A program made the translations under genes and the position numbers. This document shows positions 22,412-33,978 of a DNA stretch of 64,000 bases, in pieces (position 1 is the first letter of the stretch; each line of letters opens with the position of its first letter). The notes under the pieces were generated by a model. The model had not been told where the DNA came from. It searched no databases and was given only the letters and a program-made list of their open reading frames with translations. The DNA is from Pestalotiopsis fici W106-1 (lineage: Eukaryota; Ascomycota; Sordariomycetes; Amphisphaeriales; Sporocadaceae): the NCBI RefSeq assembly GCF_000516985.1, contig NW_006917104.1, positions 186,001 to 250,000 of the forward strand, given 5' to 3'.

Positions 22412-25400
22412 TTAATCGAACACATCTGTTGCATATCGTTCGTTTCTCAGCTCAATCCACCACTTTCGAGCCTCTTCTTCAGATGCCTCGACTCCATCCA
22501 GCTCCCAACCTCTGACGCGCAGCTTGATGGCAACCTCCTCGACCGCAGCGCCAACCTTTCTAGACCCACACACGAATAGTTTGGCATTGTTCCTCCACAT
22601 TTCGGCAATATCTTTCCTGTCGTCCCACATGGCATCTTGGACATACTTGTGCCCATTGCTCTTATCTGGGGTGCGAGAGAAGGCATACTTGACCGTGACC
22701 GCGCCAATCTTTTCCCACTGCGAAAGCTCCTCGGGGTACAGGTCATCGCGACCCGGTTCTCTGCACCCAAAGTACAGCGTCAAGGGTGCCACCTTGCGCC
22801 CAGCCTCGATGAGAGCTGCGCGCTCCTGAATGAAGCCTCTGAATGGAGCCAAGCCCGTGCCGGCTGCCACGCAGATCACGGGAGTCTTTTCGGGATCTTG
22901 AGGAAGGTGAAACGACGAGTGCGATGGCCTGACTGACACGTGAAGTTTGTCGCCGGGCTGGAGGCTGTTGAGGTATGATGTGGCGACGCCGACGTGTTTG
23001 CCTTGGCCTGATTTGGAGGGCTCCTCAAGCAGGGAAAATGTGAGGGTCACGTTGCGCGAGTTCCAAAGTGGTGACGAGGAAATGGAGCTGAACATTATTA
23101 GCAGGAGTCCTCGGTTGATTAAGAGGAATAGGAATAGCTCACTATTGCCTAACTCTCATGGGCGGCAAGCAAGCAAGGAATGAACCCAGTGGTAGCTTGA
23201 CAGACGGGTACTGCTCCAGGAGGTCCAAGATGGACACCTTTTTATCAGAAACAGCCTCTTCAAATGACTCTGTAGCAAGTTTCTTCAATGCAGACTTGTC
23301 GTTTTCATCATTGGTTGCTTCCGAGAGAGCAAGAATGTTCTAATCGTTGGTCAGTACAAGGAATAGATTTTGTTGCAAGCACAGTACGCACCCTCTTGGT
23401 AGCAGGCTGCGCCAACTCGACGTAGGCACCAAATATGGTGCTCGCTGGGAGTGATGCATTGGTCGGCAGAGGAACATGACCGCCTGTCTCGATAGTGAGG
23501 TGCGAGTCCCACGGAAGCTCAAACTTTCTCATGACACGTGCCACAGTCTCCCTCGGGTTGATGGGCAGCACAGCCAGGTAATCTCCTGCCCGGTATGAAG
23601 TTTCGGACGGAAGCTTAATCTCGATATGCTTCTTCAATGGCTCGCCCTCTGCAGTCAACAAGCGGGTCGAGACAACCTCGGCCTCTTCTACATCGGCACG
23701 CAGGGCTGAAGTGCGAGGGGTCGACACTGAAACCTTGAGTGAGAGGCCTTGCTTGCCAGACTCTTGGTCAGTCGTTGTACCGTATTCCTTGGTCAGCGCT
23801 GGCCATAGGACATTGTCTTCCCAGGTCTCGAATGCGACAAACATGTCACCTTCACCAGCGTCAGCAGTGCCCATGCTTGCCAATCGACGTCCACCATTCT
23901 CGGTTATCTTTTCGTCGACCAGGTTTGGAATACGATAAAAGGTCTAGATTTGAAGATTAGCTTTCTTCAGTAATTGGCAGCCAAAAAGGTCACTTACCGA
24001 TGCCCAGTCGCGGTGACCGCATCCGAACACGGCATACGAGACGCCCTTTAGTGTCGACTTGTCTTCGATGCTCTCGAGGTACGAGACCAGGTGTCGTGCA
24101 TTGTCTGGAGCTTGACCCTCGTATGAAGCGGTGACGATAATGACTGGCTGGTCTGTGGGGAGATTTCCATTTGCTGCAGTGTCCATGCAATCGAGGGTGG
24201 TTGCTGTGAAACCATGCTGGGAGGCGTCGGCAGCAATTCGATGGGCCATTGCCTCGCATGTACCACTGTTGGAGCCATACAAGACTGTCATGGGCTTGCC
24301 TTGACCAGCACCCTGGACAGCTGCTGCAGCCTTGGCCTCTGCAGCCTGAGTCTCATCGGGCCCATGCCCGGCCAATCTCCTTTCCAGCGTTGTGGGTGTC
24401 AGGCCATCGCGCAAACTGGCTCGCATGTGGAATCCCAGTGGCTTGATAGTCAAGGTCTGCTTGTATGCAATGTTGTAACTTGGGTCGTCCATGACAAAGT
24501 TAAAGTTCTGGAGGAGCATGGCCATCACCAATAGAGCCTCCTGCCAGGCAAAAGGACGGCCGATGCAGCCTCGAACACCGTTGCCAAAGGGCTTCCAGGC
24601 GTTCTTTGGAAGCTTCTCAAACTTTCCATCGAGCATGCGCTCAGGCTTGAACTCGGCTGCATCTTCTCCGTAAACCTTTGGATCCAGATGCGACTTTTTG
24701 ATCATCATTGCAATTTGATCATCCTTTGACACTGCATACTTTCCTCCAAGAAGTGTGTCCTCGGTTGGGCTCACCACAATCATTGTGATGGGTGACTGTA
24801 TTCGCAGAGTCTCGCGCAAAATCTGTCGTTGATCAGCAGAGGACGCAGTGATAAAATCAAGAAAATACCTACAGCAGAGATATAGGGCAATTTTGACATG
24901 TGTTCAACCTATAGGAGACGTCAGCATTTGCTCTGATTGGCTACAACATGTGCAACCGACCTTGATTGGGCCCTTTCCAATAACGCTGTCAACCTCTTGT
25001 TGGGCTTTGCGATATTCATCTGGGTTTCTCAACAACTCGTAAAAAGCAAATGACAATAGTCCCGAAGTCGTTTCATGGCCGGCAATGAGAAAGGTGATCA
25101 GGTTATCGACAATGGACTGGTCAGTCATGTGGACTCCTGACCGCGGATCCGCTCCTTTGAGCATGGCAGCAAGCAAGTCTTTTCGGTCGCTCTCGCCAGC
25201 CTTTCTCTCCTCAAGCACCTCAAAGGCGGTCTTGCGGAGAACTTCGATATCGGAGAAGAACTTGGCCTCCTGATTCTTGTAGAACCAGGCCGGCAGAGGG
25301 GGCCGCCGTGTTCTCGTGCCAGCTTCGGCAAGAAAGTCACCCATGGCGTCAATAAATGGGTGGAGCTGGTTGGTGTAAAAGCTGTTGAAACGGAAACCCA

Positions 25401-25878
25401 TGGCGCACAACGCTAGGGTATCCAGCGTCAACCTTGTGAAATCATCGGTAACCAGGAGCGGCGTTGACGGGCCGTAGCGAGCCCATTTCATGGTCAGCTG
25501 AATAGCAATGTCGTGCATTTCGTCAAACATGCCGCGAATGCTCAAGGGACCAAAGGCCGGCATGAGAACTCGGTGCGCAATGCCCCAGTTGGGCTCCTCG
25601 AGCTTTGCAGTAAAGAGGCCATCATTGACACCATTTCTGATCTGTTTCAGAACGCTGCCGGGTATCTTTTTGAATCGCTTCTCATCGCACAGCTCGTCGA
25701 CCAGAGCATGCGTCGACACGACTATGAGTTTTGATCCTGGAAACTGAAGACGGTATATCTCGCCGTATTTGTCTGCAAGGCTCATGAACGAGCCAAGTGG
25801 AAACTCTTGGTCAACTGTGCCAACGTGACCCAGCAGTGGTAGAGCCGGTGGCTCTGGGATAGGAACAACCTCTGCCAT
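22412..25878 (-). CDS. CYP505: CYP505-type self-sufficient P450 (P450-reductase fusion)
   Basis: Exons on the minus strand: 25878-24961, 24908-24873, 24822-23998, 23943-23392, 23339-23143 and 23087-22412. All phases close to 1067 residues, the normal size of P450foxy-type fusions. The heme domain shows AGHETT (266-271), ETLR (322-325) and FGNGVRGCIG with C404 as heme ligand. A flavodoxin domain follows (VLYGSNSGTCEAMA), then FAD- and NADPH-binding parts (RQYSISSSP, VAAGTGLAPFRGF). Family members hydroxylate fatty acids or polyketide-like chains near the omega end without a separate reductase. Exon 2 is only 36 nt (VEHMSKLPYISA). No N-terminal membrane anchor is seen, as expected. The neighbouring regulator makes a metabolite-cluster role plausible. 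Confidence 0.95.
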
Positions 25879-25966
25879 GGCTGTGTTGATGAGGCTATAT
25901 GTGTTTAGGTTTCAGGCTGTATCAACAAACCAAACCTGCAGTTATTGTACGAGGCGACGGGCCTGA

Positions 25967-25973
25967 TTATATA
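25967..25973 (-). promoter_or_regulatory. Candidate TATA box of the CYP505 gene
   Basis: Minus strand reads TATATAA, 89 nt upstream of the ATG, a normal position for a fungal core promoter. Confidence 0.45.
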
Positions 25974-27252
25974 CTCGACGTTACGTACCTACACAGGTCA
26001 TAGTTGACATCGTCAGTGGCTAAAAGAGTGGGACGCCGAGGATGATCGGTCGAGGCGGAAGCACGGCAGTACCAGGTACGCATGCCCTAATTAATGCCGC
26101 CCACGGCATTGGCTGGGGCCCGGAACATAGGGGTTCACGGTGGTCTTATGGAGCAAGCTTGCCTATAGAAAAGATACGTTAGGCAAGCATCCATGACTTT
26201 CATCTCTCCTTGCCCAACGGAGACCGAGTCATGGAGCAAATGCCAGAATAGAGGCTGTACAAAGTAATCAGGAGGATGAACCGGGAATTACTGAATTCCG
26301 TTGCCTGTTGTGCATGCACTACGTTGGTTGTAGGTACTGTAGCCACACGCGGGACATGTAATTGACCATACGACATTGAACGGCATTGGTGATCGCCAAG
26401 ACTACCACACCTTAAACTTTAGCGGCCGTTAGCGGGCAGGGTGTCGCTGTCCATGGTGGACCTACAACGCCTTGCTGCCGAGGCTCTTGCCCCTTTGATA
26501 GGTACTTGTGTAAACAATAGAGGGAAATTATAGTCGGTGGTGATTATTGAAGTAGGACAATGGAGATGGAAAAGGCACATTGGCTCCAAACGATGGCCGA
26601 TATCATAAGCTACAAGAACGAGCACAACACGAGGAGCGCAAAATTTGAAACCGCATGCATGTGTGCGTCCTTGATCGTGCCGTTTTCTCTCTATACATGG
26701 CCAATCGGCAGCGCCTGAGCTACTGCTGTAATGCGCAATTTCTGCAAAGCAAAAACGACGACATTCTAGAAAAAGGATACGTCAGCATGATAATTGTAGA
26801 CATGCGATTCGTCCTCAAAATACTCATTGCCTTCGGATTTCGGGCGTCGGTTATCAAGTGCAAACTTGGCAGCAGAATAGGCGGGTACTATACTCCATAT
26901 TATCCTCCAAGGGCCGCACTAAATAATCGAATAGACCGGCTCGAGTACCGAAGCAGCCACCAAGCCACCCGCCTACCTTATTATCATAGCACGGAGACAG
27001 TAAAAGCTAGATAGGTTGCTAGTCGGGCACATTTAGGGCTTCCTACTTCCATTTGAGTTCGTAGACGACATCCGAGTTACCTTGGCGGCGGGATACGAGA
27101 CGGACTTGGGAAATTGTTGTCCAAAATTGCCTTTTGGTTGAAGCAGTGTTATCTGCGGGCCAGCCGAGTCCTCAAGGTGGGCATCTACTGTAGGATAATG
27201 TCATGTAACATATATGTTGCAGTATCCCTTTACCATTAGATGCTAATAAAGT

Positions 27253-27420
27253 GCTTAGCCCCTGTCCATCCCGGCAAAACTAAGCGAAAGCGACGGGGTT
27301 TTTAGTGCAAGTAGGCGATTGAGCCCTCTCTCCGCCCCGACAAACCCCGTCGGAGCTTATAAGCGACAATATCGCCGGCCAAGATAGGGTGTTTTCTGTG
27401 GCACGGCGACGCTGCCACAG
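27253..27420. repeat. Palindrome-rich segment
   Basis: Four exact inverted repeats lie within 168 bp: GCTTAG (27253-27258) with CTAAGC (27280-27285); CGACGGGGTTT (27291-27301) with AAACCCCGTCG (27342-27352); the self-complementary GCTTATAAGC (27355-27364); and CTGTGGCA (27396-27403) with TGCCACAG (27413-27420). The block is GC-richer than the flanks. It could be a decayed MITE, a structured RNA or a terminator. No transposase is present and no target duplication was identified. Confidence 0.4.
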
Positions 27421-27830
27421 GATAATCTTAGATCTGCGGTATCATTGCACCATCCCGATCAGTGACATGAGTTCCAAGAAGCTGGAATGACCATCTCTAG
27501 ATTCCATCTTTGCATTCGCCTATCGTAAATAAATTACAATCCCTGTCAGGCGGCTCGCCCGCTAAGCACAAGCTGATCTGAAAAGAATACAACTAAATGT
27601 GACATGTACCGTTTGATCTAAAGTCAAACTGTGTCGCAAGATTTGCCCAAGAATATCTTCCACAGCAGTGGTAAACTTTGCACGAGATAGCATGAGGTGC
27701 ACTGGGTGAGTAGGGATTAAACCTTGCATCCAAGTCTTGTATGTTTAGTTTATATATACAGATGTACCTGAGTATGGGTATCAACTAGGTAGGTATTCAA
27801 GTTTGCCAGCTCTCCATCCAAGATTAGTCC

Positions 27831-29206
27831 TTAGTTGGGTATCCCAGTGTTGCTTTCAGCGAGTGTATCTGCTTTCAGCGCAGGACGATCTGCTTTTCCT
27901 GCGGTTGTCTACCATGAGGGTTAGTAAGTCGGCGGATTGCACCTAGCCGGACGCGTAGCAAGGAGCGTCAAGGCGGCGGTAGGTGGTGTACAGGTTACTC
28001 ACGCCGCCATCAACTGGCATAACAAGTCCAGTGATCCACTTGGCTTCCTTACTGCACAGAAACAAAATCGCTACGGGGACGGTCAATAGGGCTGTCAATA
28101 CAGTAGATGGGCTTGTTTTTACCATATCCAACGTCCCACTGGTGCAAGTCTCAAGTCAGCAAAACCCTCCAGTCAGTATACTGTGTAGCAGACATGGTAG
28201 ATGGAGGGGTATGTACAGAGTGTTGCTAGTCTCTGTGTAGATCATTGTAGCCAGCGTTGTGTATAAAGAGACGGATTGCCTACCGCTGTTCCCTCTTGCT
28301 TCAGGAGATTTTGATTGATTCGCTGTGTCAAATCAGACAGGTATCCTCCACATCAAGGCAAGCATATCTCAATTACATACAGCTTGTCGCATCTCATCTG
28401 TCATGCCTCGGCCCCTCACCATTGGTGTATAAACCATTCCAGGGGCGACGCAATTGACGCGAATATTTTCAGGCCCGTGCTGAGCAGCCATGGCTCTGGT
28501 CATTTGGATCACGGCCCCTTTGCTGGTAGGGTAAAGCAGTGACGGATTCCCCCCAAGCACTAATACATGCGATAGACGCCGGAATTAGTAGTGTCAATGC
28601 CCATGACAAAAATGTGACTTACAACCACTGACCGAGCTCATATTGACAATGGCTCCTCTGCCATTCTTTCTCATTTCTGGAATTGCATGGCGAGACATGA
28701 GCATCATACTGGTGACATTGATGCGAAAATCTCTTTCCCACGCATCAACATTGAGCTCAACAGCATCTCCCATGGCACCGCCGACTCCGACTGTCGCTAG
28801 TATCAGGTGTGGACTGTATTTTACAGTATACCGTGGACATACCAATATTGACGAGAACATGCACTGTTCCGAACAACTCAATGGTTCGAGCAACAGCTAA
28901 CTTGCAGCTTTCCTCGACTGTCACATCTGCTTGGATCACTTCAGCAATACCTTGTTCTTTTTCAATCATTCGCTTCGTCTCTTGTGCCCAACCGAGGTTC
29001 GAGTCCACCAAGGCTACACGCGCACCTTGCCTGGCAAGAAGTATGGCTGTGGCTCGTCCATTACCAATCTCACCTGTATAGACACAAATTAGTGGACGTC
29101 CCAAGCACTTGGGCAGTGCGGAAACCATCTTACCGTCCATACGCGAGCCCGCGCCTGTCACAATTGCGACTTCACCAGAAAAATCAAAAGCCCTAAAGAC
29201 AGACAT
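27831..29206 (-). CDS. Classical SDR, FabG-like (eight exons)
   Basis: Exons on the minus strand: 29206-29134, 29073-28843, 28790-28623, 28559-28381, 28322-28284, 28138-28123, 28091-28003 and 27908-27831, 290 residues. Cofactor site TGAGSRMDGEIGNG begins at T17 and has extra residues compared with the usual TGxxxGIG. The catalytic set is the Ser in NMSSVSG (153-156) with Y167 and K171 (YPTSK); IRVNCVAPGMVYTPM and GLVMPVDGG follow. Exon 6 is only 16 nt (W-D-V-G-Y). The last exon adds a 26-codon tail after a textbook TTACTAAC branch site. The downstream neighbour on the same strand is a dienelactone hydrolase, so both may act on one substrate. The specific reaction is unknown. Confidence 0.88.
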
Positions 29207-29896
29207 TTTTGTTGCAGATTCAAGCCAGAGTTGAAAGATTGGTTCTTCTATTACGTGAAATACCCCACGTCATTTTGACTGGGCATCTTTGCAGAAATCA
29301 TTGCACCAATCACACACTTGCAATCATGTACGCGTGGCTAGCAAGACATTCGAGCTTCTTTACAACTAAGCTATCCTATAAGGATTGCTTTTGAACTACA
29401 CCCATTCGTTCTCTTTAGTATCGAAGCATCCCTCCGTGTCAGCAACGGTCAGTTGCCACGGAGCATCGCCGTTGTCCGCTGATCCAGCCCGCATAGGCCC
29501 ATCTCCAAATCTCCAATCCCATCTGCATGTTTTGCGCTGGCCAAGGCAATGCCCCGCAGTCGTTGCGGATACGTTATATGTGCTCACACTGTATAAACGA
29601 TGTGGTGTCTACGGAATACAAAAGCAGGGATGATTTGTTATTACAAATGAAGCCTCTTATGCAATTCCATATTCAAACACTTTGGTTGCACTAATTATGG
29701 CCATGTAGATTGAATAAGTGAAGTGAGTATTCACAAAAGTTTGTAGACTTGAGAAAAGTTCACATCAAAACCTTTCGTACATCTATTGATTGAGCCCCTG
29801 CCCTCTCCCAAATCTAATATCTACCATGTAAGCTGTCTCGGTGAATAACCACGACATGAAACCCAACAGACTTGCGATGCTCAATCTAGTACTTCA
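29207..29896. other. Intergenic spacer between SDR and hydrolase
   Basis: 690 nt between two minus-strand genes: promoter of the SDR and terminator of the dienelactone hydrolase. No domain or repeat recognised. Confidence 0.4.
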
Positions 29897-30897
29897 TCAC
29901 TGTGCTAACCAGAACTTGAGCCAGCCTATTATGCCTTGCAAGCTCTGTTCCTTGACCCAGCCTAGCAAGTCATTAGCCGGGAAACGTCAGCCATGCAATA
30001 GGTACTCATACGTTGATATGGATCTTCCGGGTTCCCACGCAAGGCAAACCCGTGTTCGACACCGGAAAATAGTTGTAGGTGGTACTTTTTGCTTTCAGAT
30101 TTGAGAATACCAATCGCATGGTTTCTGGAATCTGTTGAAAAGGTGTGGTCTATCTCGGAACACGAAAGGAACAACGGTTCTGCGCGTGTCAAAACATGCT
30201 CATGTATGATTTTCTTTTACTGCGATATACTTACGGGTGAGGTTGCGGAAGTGACTCTCCTTGAGAAATGCCGGGTGCGCAAAAGCACCAACCACACAAC
30301 TGCCACCTTCTGCAAGTTCTTTGCAAACATAAGGGGCACCGAAGCAGTACCTAGTTCTATTAGTATGAGCACTCTACGAGGACTAGAAGATGCTGCTCAC
30401 CCAACACAAGCAAATTTGGCCTGCAACTTTCCATACTCCTCTTGTACCGCCTTGATCCAATGAGGGACTGCTTGGTCGGAAAATGTCGTGTGTTTAAGTT
30501 TCCACGCCTCAAAGTCGAACCCTGGCTCCGTCGTTATATCATGACGGTCCTTTCTGTGTTTTGTAACAGGGTCCTGAAGATGTCAGGACATTGGACGCAT
30601 AGAAAGTCAAAGATGATGACTAGAGCTTACACCCCTGAAATAGTCTGGACCAAGGACTAGGAACCCAGCATCCGCGAACCCATCCATAATCAACAGACCG
30701 TTGATGGCCATGCCCCATACATCAGGAAAGTACAGGAGGACATGACCATTTGCTTTGCCTGCTGGTGGCTCCGAAACGTATGTCTCAATACCAGCAATGA
30801 TCGTGAATCTTCCCTTGGGTTTTCCTTGATGAATGGTACCCGTGAGACAACAATTCCCAGAGGGCTGTGCCAGATATGCATCGTGACTAGTTGACAT
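29897..30897 (-). CDS. Dienelactone hydrolase family protein
   Basis: Alpha/beta hydrolase, probably soluble, opening lactones or cleaving related esters. Exons on the minus strand: 30897-30631, 30573-30401, 30350-30235, 30179-30012 and 29961-29897, 262 residues. The catalytic triad of the family is complete: C149 in VGYCFGAP, D196 in CSEIDHTF and H228 in GVEHGF; the spacings resemble those of bacterial dienelactone hydrolase. VLLYFPDVWG near residue 55 forms the expected beta strand and oxyanion region. The donor of intron 3 leaves the residue before PLFLS as Gln, a slightly unusual choice. The gene shares a divergent promoter with an MFS permease and is followed on the same strand by an SDR. 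Confidence 0.9.
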
Positions 30898-31460
30898 CTC
30901 TGCGGCTGGATAATACTTGTATCAAGGAGCTTGGTCTAGAGAAAACATGGTGACAGAAACCTCGCGTCGGCAGGCGTTACATCCTGAACTTCCCTTTTGT
31001 AGGAATCCCTTCTACTTGAGAATCACGATGGAAGTTATCCGGGCACTTGGAGGAGTCCGCGTCATCCATCTCCTGCTGTGATACCCGATTCGGATTCTCC
31101 ACACCATCATCAGCAGCAACTTTTGCGGGGAACAAATACGAGTGAATGTAAATAGACAGTGCTTGGATTTAAGAATGGATACTGTGGCTATCATGGCTGC
31201 ATTCCCAGGATTAACTTGCCCGTTTGCAGAGCGCAGGCCCTTCCCCAACCAACAGCAACCTATCACAATCGAGACAAAATGTATGGCCAGGGTGTCGGGC
31301 TCCCAGGCCACAACGATTCCTGGGGCCAATGTTTATGTGCCTCGTCCGTCATATCATACATGAGTATTGATATGAGCCCCTCTTCAAGATTGTGTCTTTT
31401 CAAGGCATTCAATGCGCTCGACAAGAAACACTGCATAATATCCAGAGTATCACGGTCAAC
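30898..31460. promoter_or_regulatory. Divergent promoter, hydrolase and MFS permease
   Basis: 563 nt between two start codons facing away from each other. It contains one everted CGG pair, CCGATTCGG (31085-31093), a possible Zn2Cys6 site. The arrangement allows joint control of uptake and hydrolysis. No gene is seen inside. Confidence 0.4.
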
Positions 31461-33171
31461 ATGACAGAGAAGGATCTTGAGGCTGTGGCTCCAGCACCAA
31501 CGGCGAGCACCGTGCCCGACGAGCCATCGTCCAAGCTGGACACGATTCAAGAGGTATGTTATTAGTTGCTGTATCCACGAGGCACATTGACTGAGTTGCT
31601 GCAAGAACGATGCTGTAGGATACCGTGAATATCTCGAAGGTCTGGATGTGGAAGTTTCGGACCAGGAAATGCGCACAGTTCGCTGGAAGATTGATCTCAT
31701 CGTTCTTCCAATCTTTCTCGTCACTCAGGCGCTTCAATTCATGGACCGGACGGCTTTAAACTATGCCAATCTCTTTGGCTACAAGCAAGCGCTGGGTCTG
31801 GAAGGCCAACAGTTCAATTATCTCTCAGCAAGTAAGCGCAACGCATGCATGCAACGGCAACCTTGCTAATGCTCCATCAGTTGTCTATGCTGGCTATTTC
31901 TTTGGGCAATACCCCTGTGGATGGCTCGTCGGCCGCTATCCTGCACAGAGGGTCATTTCCATGGCCACGCTTATATGGGGCTTGACTGTAATCCTTTTGA
32001 CTCAGTGTCGGACTTATTCGAGCGCAATGGCTCTGCGTTTCATCATGGGCTTGTTCGAGGCTGCAGTCACTCCGGGGTTGACATTGATGACTGGCTTCTG
32101 GTGGACGAGGCGCGAGATTCCCCTTCGTCAGTGCATATGGTATTCGGCGTTGGGCTGGGGAGGGATCGTCGGTTCATACATCTCCATGGGAATTTCCACC
32201 TTGCCAGCAGACCATTCTCCAGAGCGATGGACCCTGGTTTTTTATATTCTGGGCGGCTTCACCATGCTGTGGTCTGCGGTCATCTATTTCTTCCTCCCAG
32301 ACGCGCCATCAAACGCAAAGTTCTTTAATCATCGAGAGCGTATCGTCGCGGTCAAGCGGGTAGCCGGCAACGAAACGGGCATCAAGAACAAGTCGTTCAA
32401 GAAGGATCAGTTCTCGGTGGCCATCAAGGACCCCAAGACTATTATCCTATTCATCTCCGTCATAGGCGCTGCGATCCCCAATGGCGTCGTTAGTGCCTTT
32501 TCCACCGTCATCATACGCGACATGGGCTTTTCGACGACCAAGACGACAGAGCTCAAGTCGGTAGGCGATGCGGTTCAGGTTGTCTCGCTATTCATAGGCG
32601 GTTTAATCACGCTGAATGTTCCAAACAGCCGACTGCTAACTTCAACCGCAGCCAACATTCTGTGTACTGTCGCTGCAGCATGCATGGGATATCTACCAAG
32701 ATCAAATACCTGGGGACGTCTGGTCAGCTTCTGGCTCGTGAATGCGCAATCCGTCGGGTTTACCGTGTCTCTCACAACCATCTCATCGAACATGGCGGGT
32801 TATACGCACAGGTCGTTTGCTAGCGCCGCAATCTTTACAGGATACTGCTGGGGCAACTTTGCAGGAGTCTTTGTAGTCAAGGAATCCCAAGCACCATACT
32901 ATAGTGGCGCCACGATCGGACTTTTGGTTGGATACTCTATCAAACTCGGCTGCCATCTGCTACTACTGGGTAAGATATCTCCATCTTGGCCTTGCCTGAT
33001 TTGAAACGTTCCATGCATCGAAGACTGACACCATCCTTTTCAGGTTATATGTTTTACAACAATCGCAAAAGAGATAGGGTCTATGGGCCCGCGAATAAGG
33101 AAGCATCCGATGAGGCAGGCATGCAGGACAAGACTGAATTTGAGAACAAGGATTTCCGTTATGTTTTGTAG
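31461..33171 (+). CDS. MFS transporter, allantoate permease (Dal5/ACS) type
   Basis: Plasma-membrane proton symporter of the anion:cation symporter family, usually carrying small organic anions. Exons 31461-31553, 31606-31831, 31881-32969 and 33044-33171 give 511 residues with about twelve hydrophobic segments. QFMDRTALNYANLFG in the first membrane segment matches the Dal5-type D-R-x-x-x-x-N-A signature. The loop between segments 2 and 3 has the variant GWLVGRYPAQRV, and LRFIMGLFEAAVTPGLTLM is typical of segment 4. Exon 2 uses an AAG acceptor at 31605, chosen because it restores the usual acidic/aromatic pre-membrane segment (NDAVGYREYLEGLD). The substrate is unknown; the divergent dienelactone hydrolase suggests an organic acid or lactone. 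Confidence 0.92.
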
Positions 33172-33978
33172 TGCTACACTATCTCTTTGGTAGTAGGCTG
33201 AATGCAACACTGAGTCTTGAAGCATGATCACCTTGAAAGTCTTGGACGTTGAATACGAGGTGATATCGTTGTTGTTCTGGGGTTACTAGGTGCTGGAGCC
33301 TGCCCAGACCAGCGACCACTCGTGCGAAATCTCGTCATCTCTCGATACGCCTCTATAACATCCGGCATTGTCGTCTAGTAAGCTTTTTCTAATCGAATCA
33401 AGGCCTGCCAAGTCTTGATAAGATCGGTAATACGGCAAATTGGGTCTCCAGTCAGTCATGCAGTCTCTCACCAAGCTATTGCTTGGCAGGCTTGAACGGT
33501 TCTAGATGCGGCGGGATCCATGCAGGAGTCAAGGGGTATTTTCTATACGTGCCAGAGATATCCATAGCCAAGCCAGGTTACAATAAACCCCGCAATCAAT
33601 GGATGTCCAATATTAGTACTTCTCATATCTACCGTTATCATGGATAAATTCACGAGGCTTGGTACCTGGGTCGACGTAGCATTTTGATTGGAGATTCTGC
33701 TTGGCAGTCTTGTTAGGCCCATGGCAGCTTTAGATATAGCCAAATAATTTCATGGGCATCAGTTGAGCCTTGGCAATGTGCATCTACATCCGTTTTTGGT
33801 ATTCTGGGTCTCTATCATCCCGTGACGTGATGGCATCACGATTGATTCAATGCTACCATATTGGACTACTTGAACGCCGTGGTGCCCGACGCCAGAGGTT
33901 GTGACTTGTCCTGTTCCTAGACTCCATCATACCATTGTCCCGTCCACATTTATCCATACTTGCTTCACACTAGTCAAG
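33172..33978. other. Intergenic spacer
   Basis: 807 nt between the MFS permease and M35 protease genes on the same strand. No motif-bearing open frame and no repeat seen. Confidence 0.4.

Larger units (their letters stand above)
25879..27830. other. Intergenic between the two accessory gene groups
   Basis: 1.95 kb between the CYP505 start and the SDR stop. Apart from the CYP505 promoter and a palindrome-rich block at 27253-27420, I see nothing: open frames at 26419-26625 (-) and 26655-27014 (+) have no recognisable motif. Confidence 0.45.
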
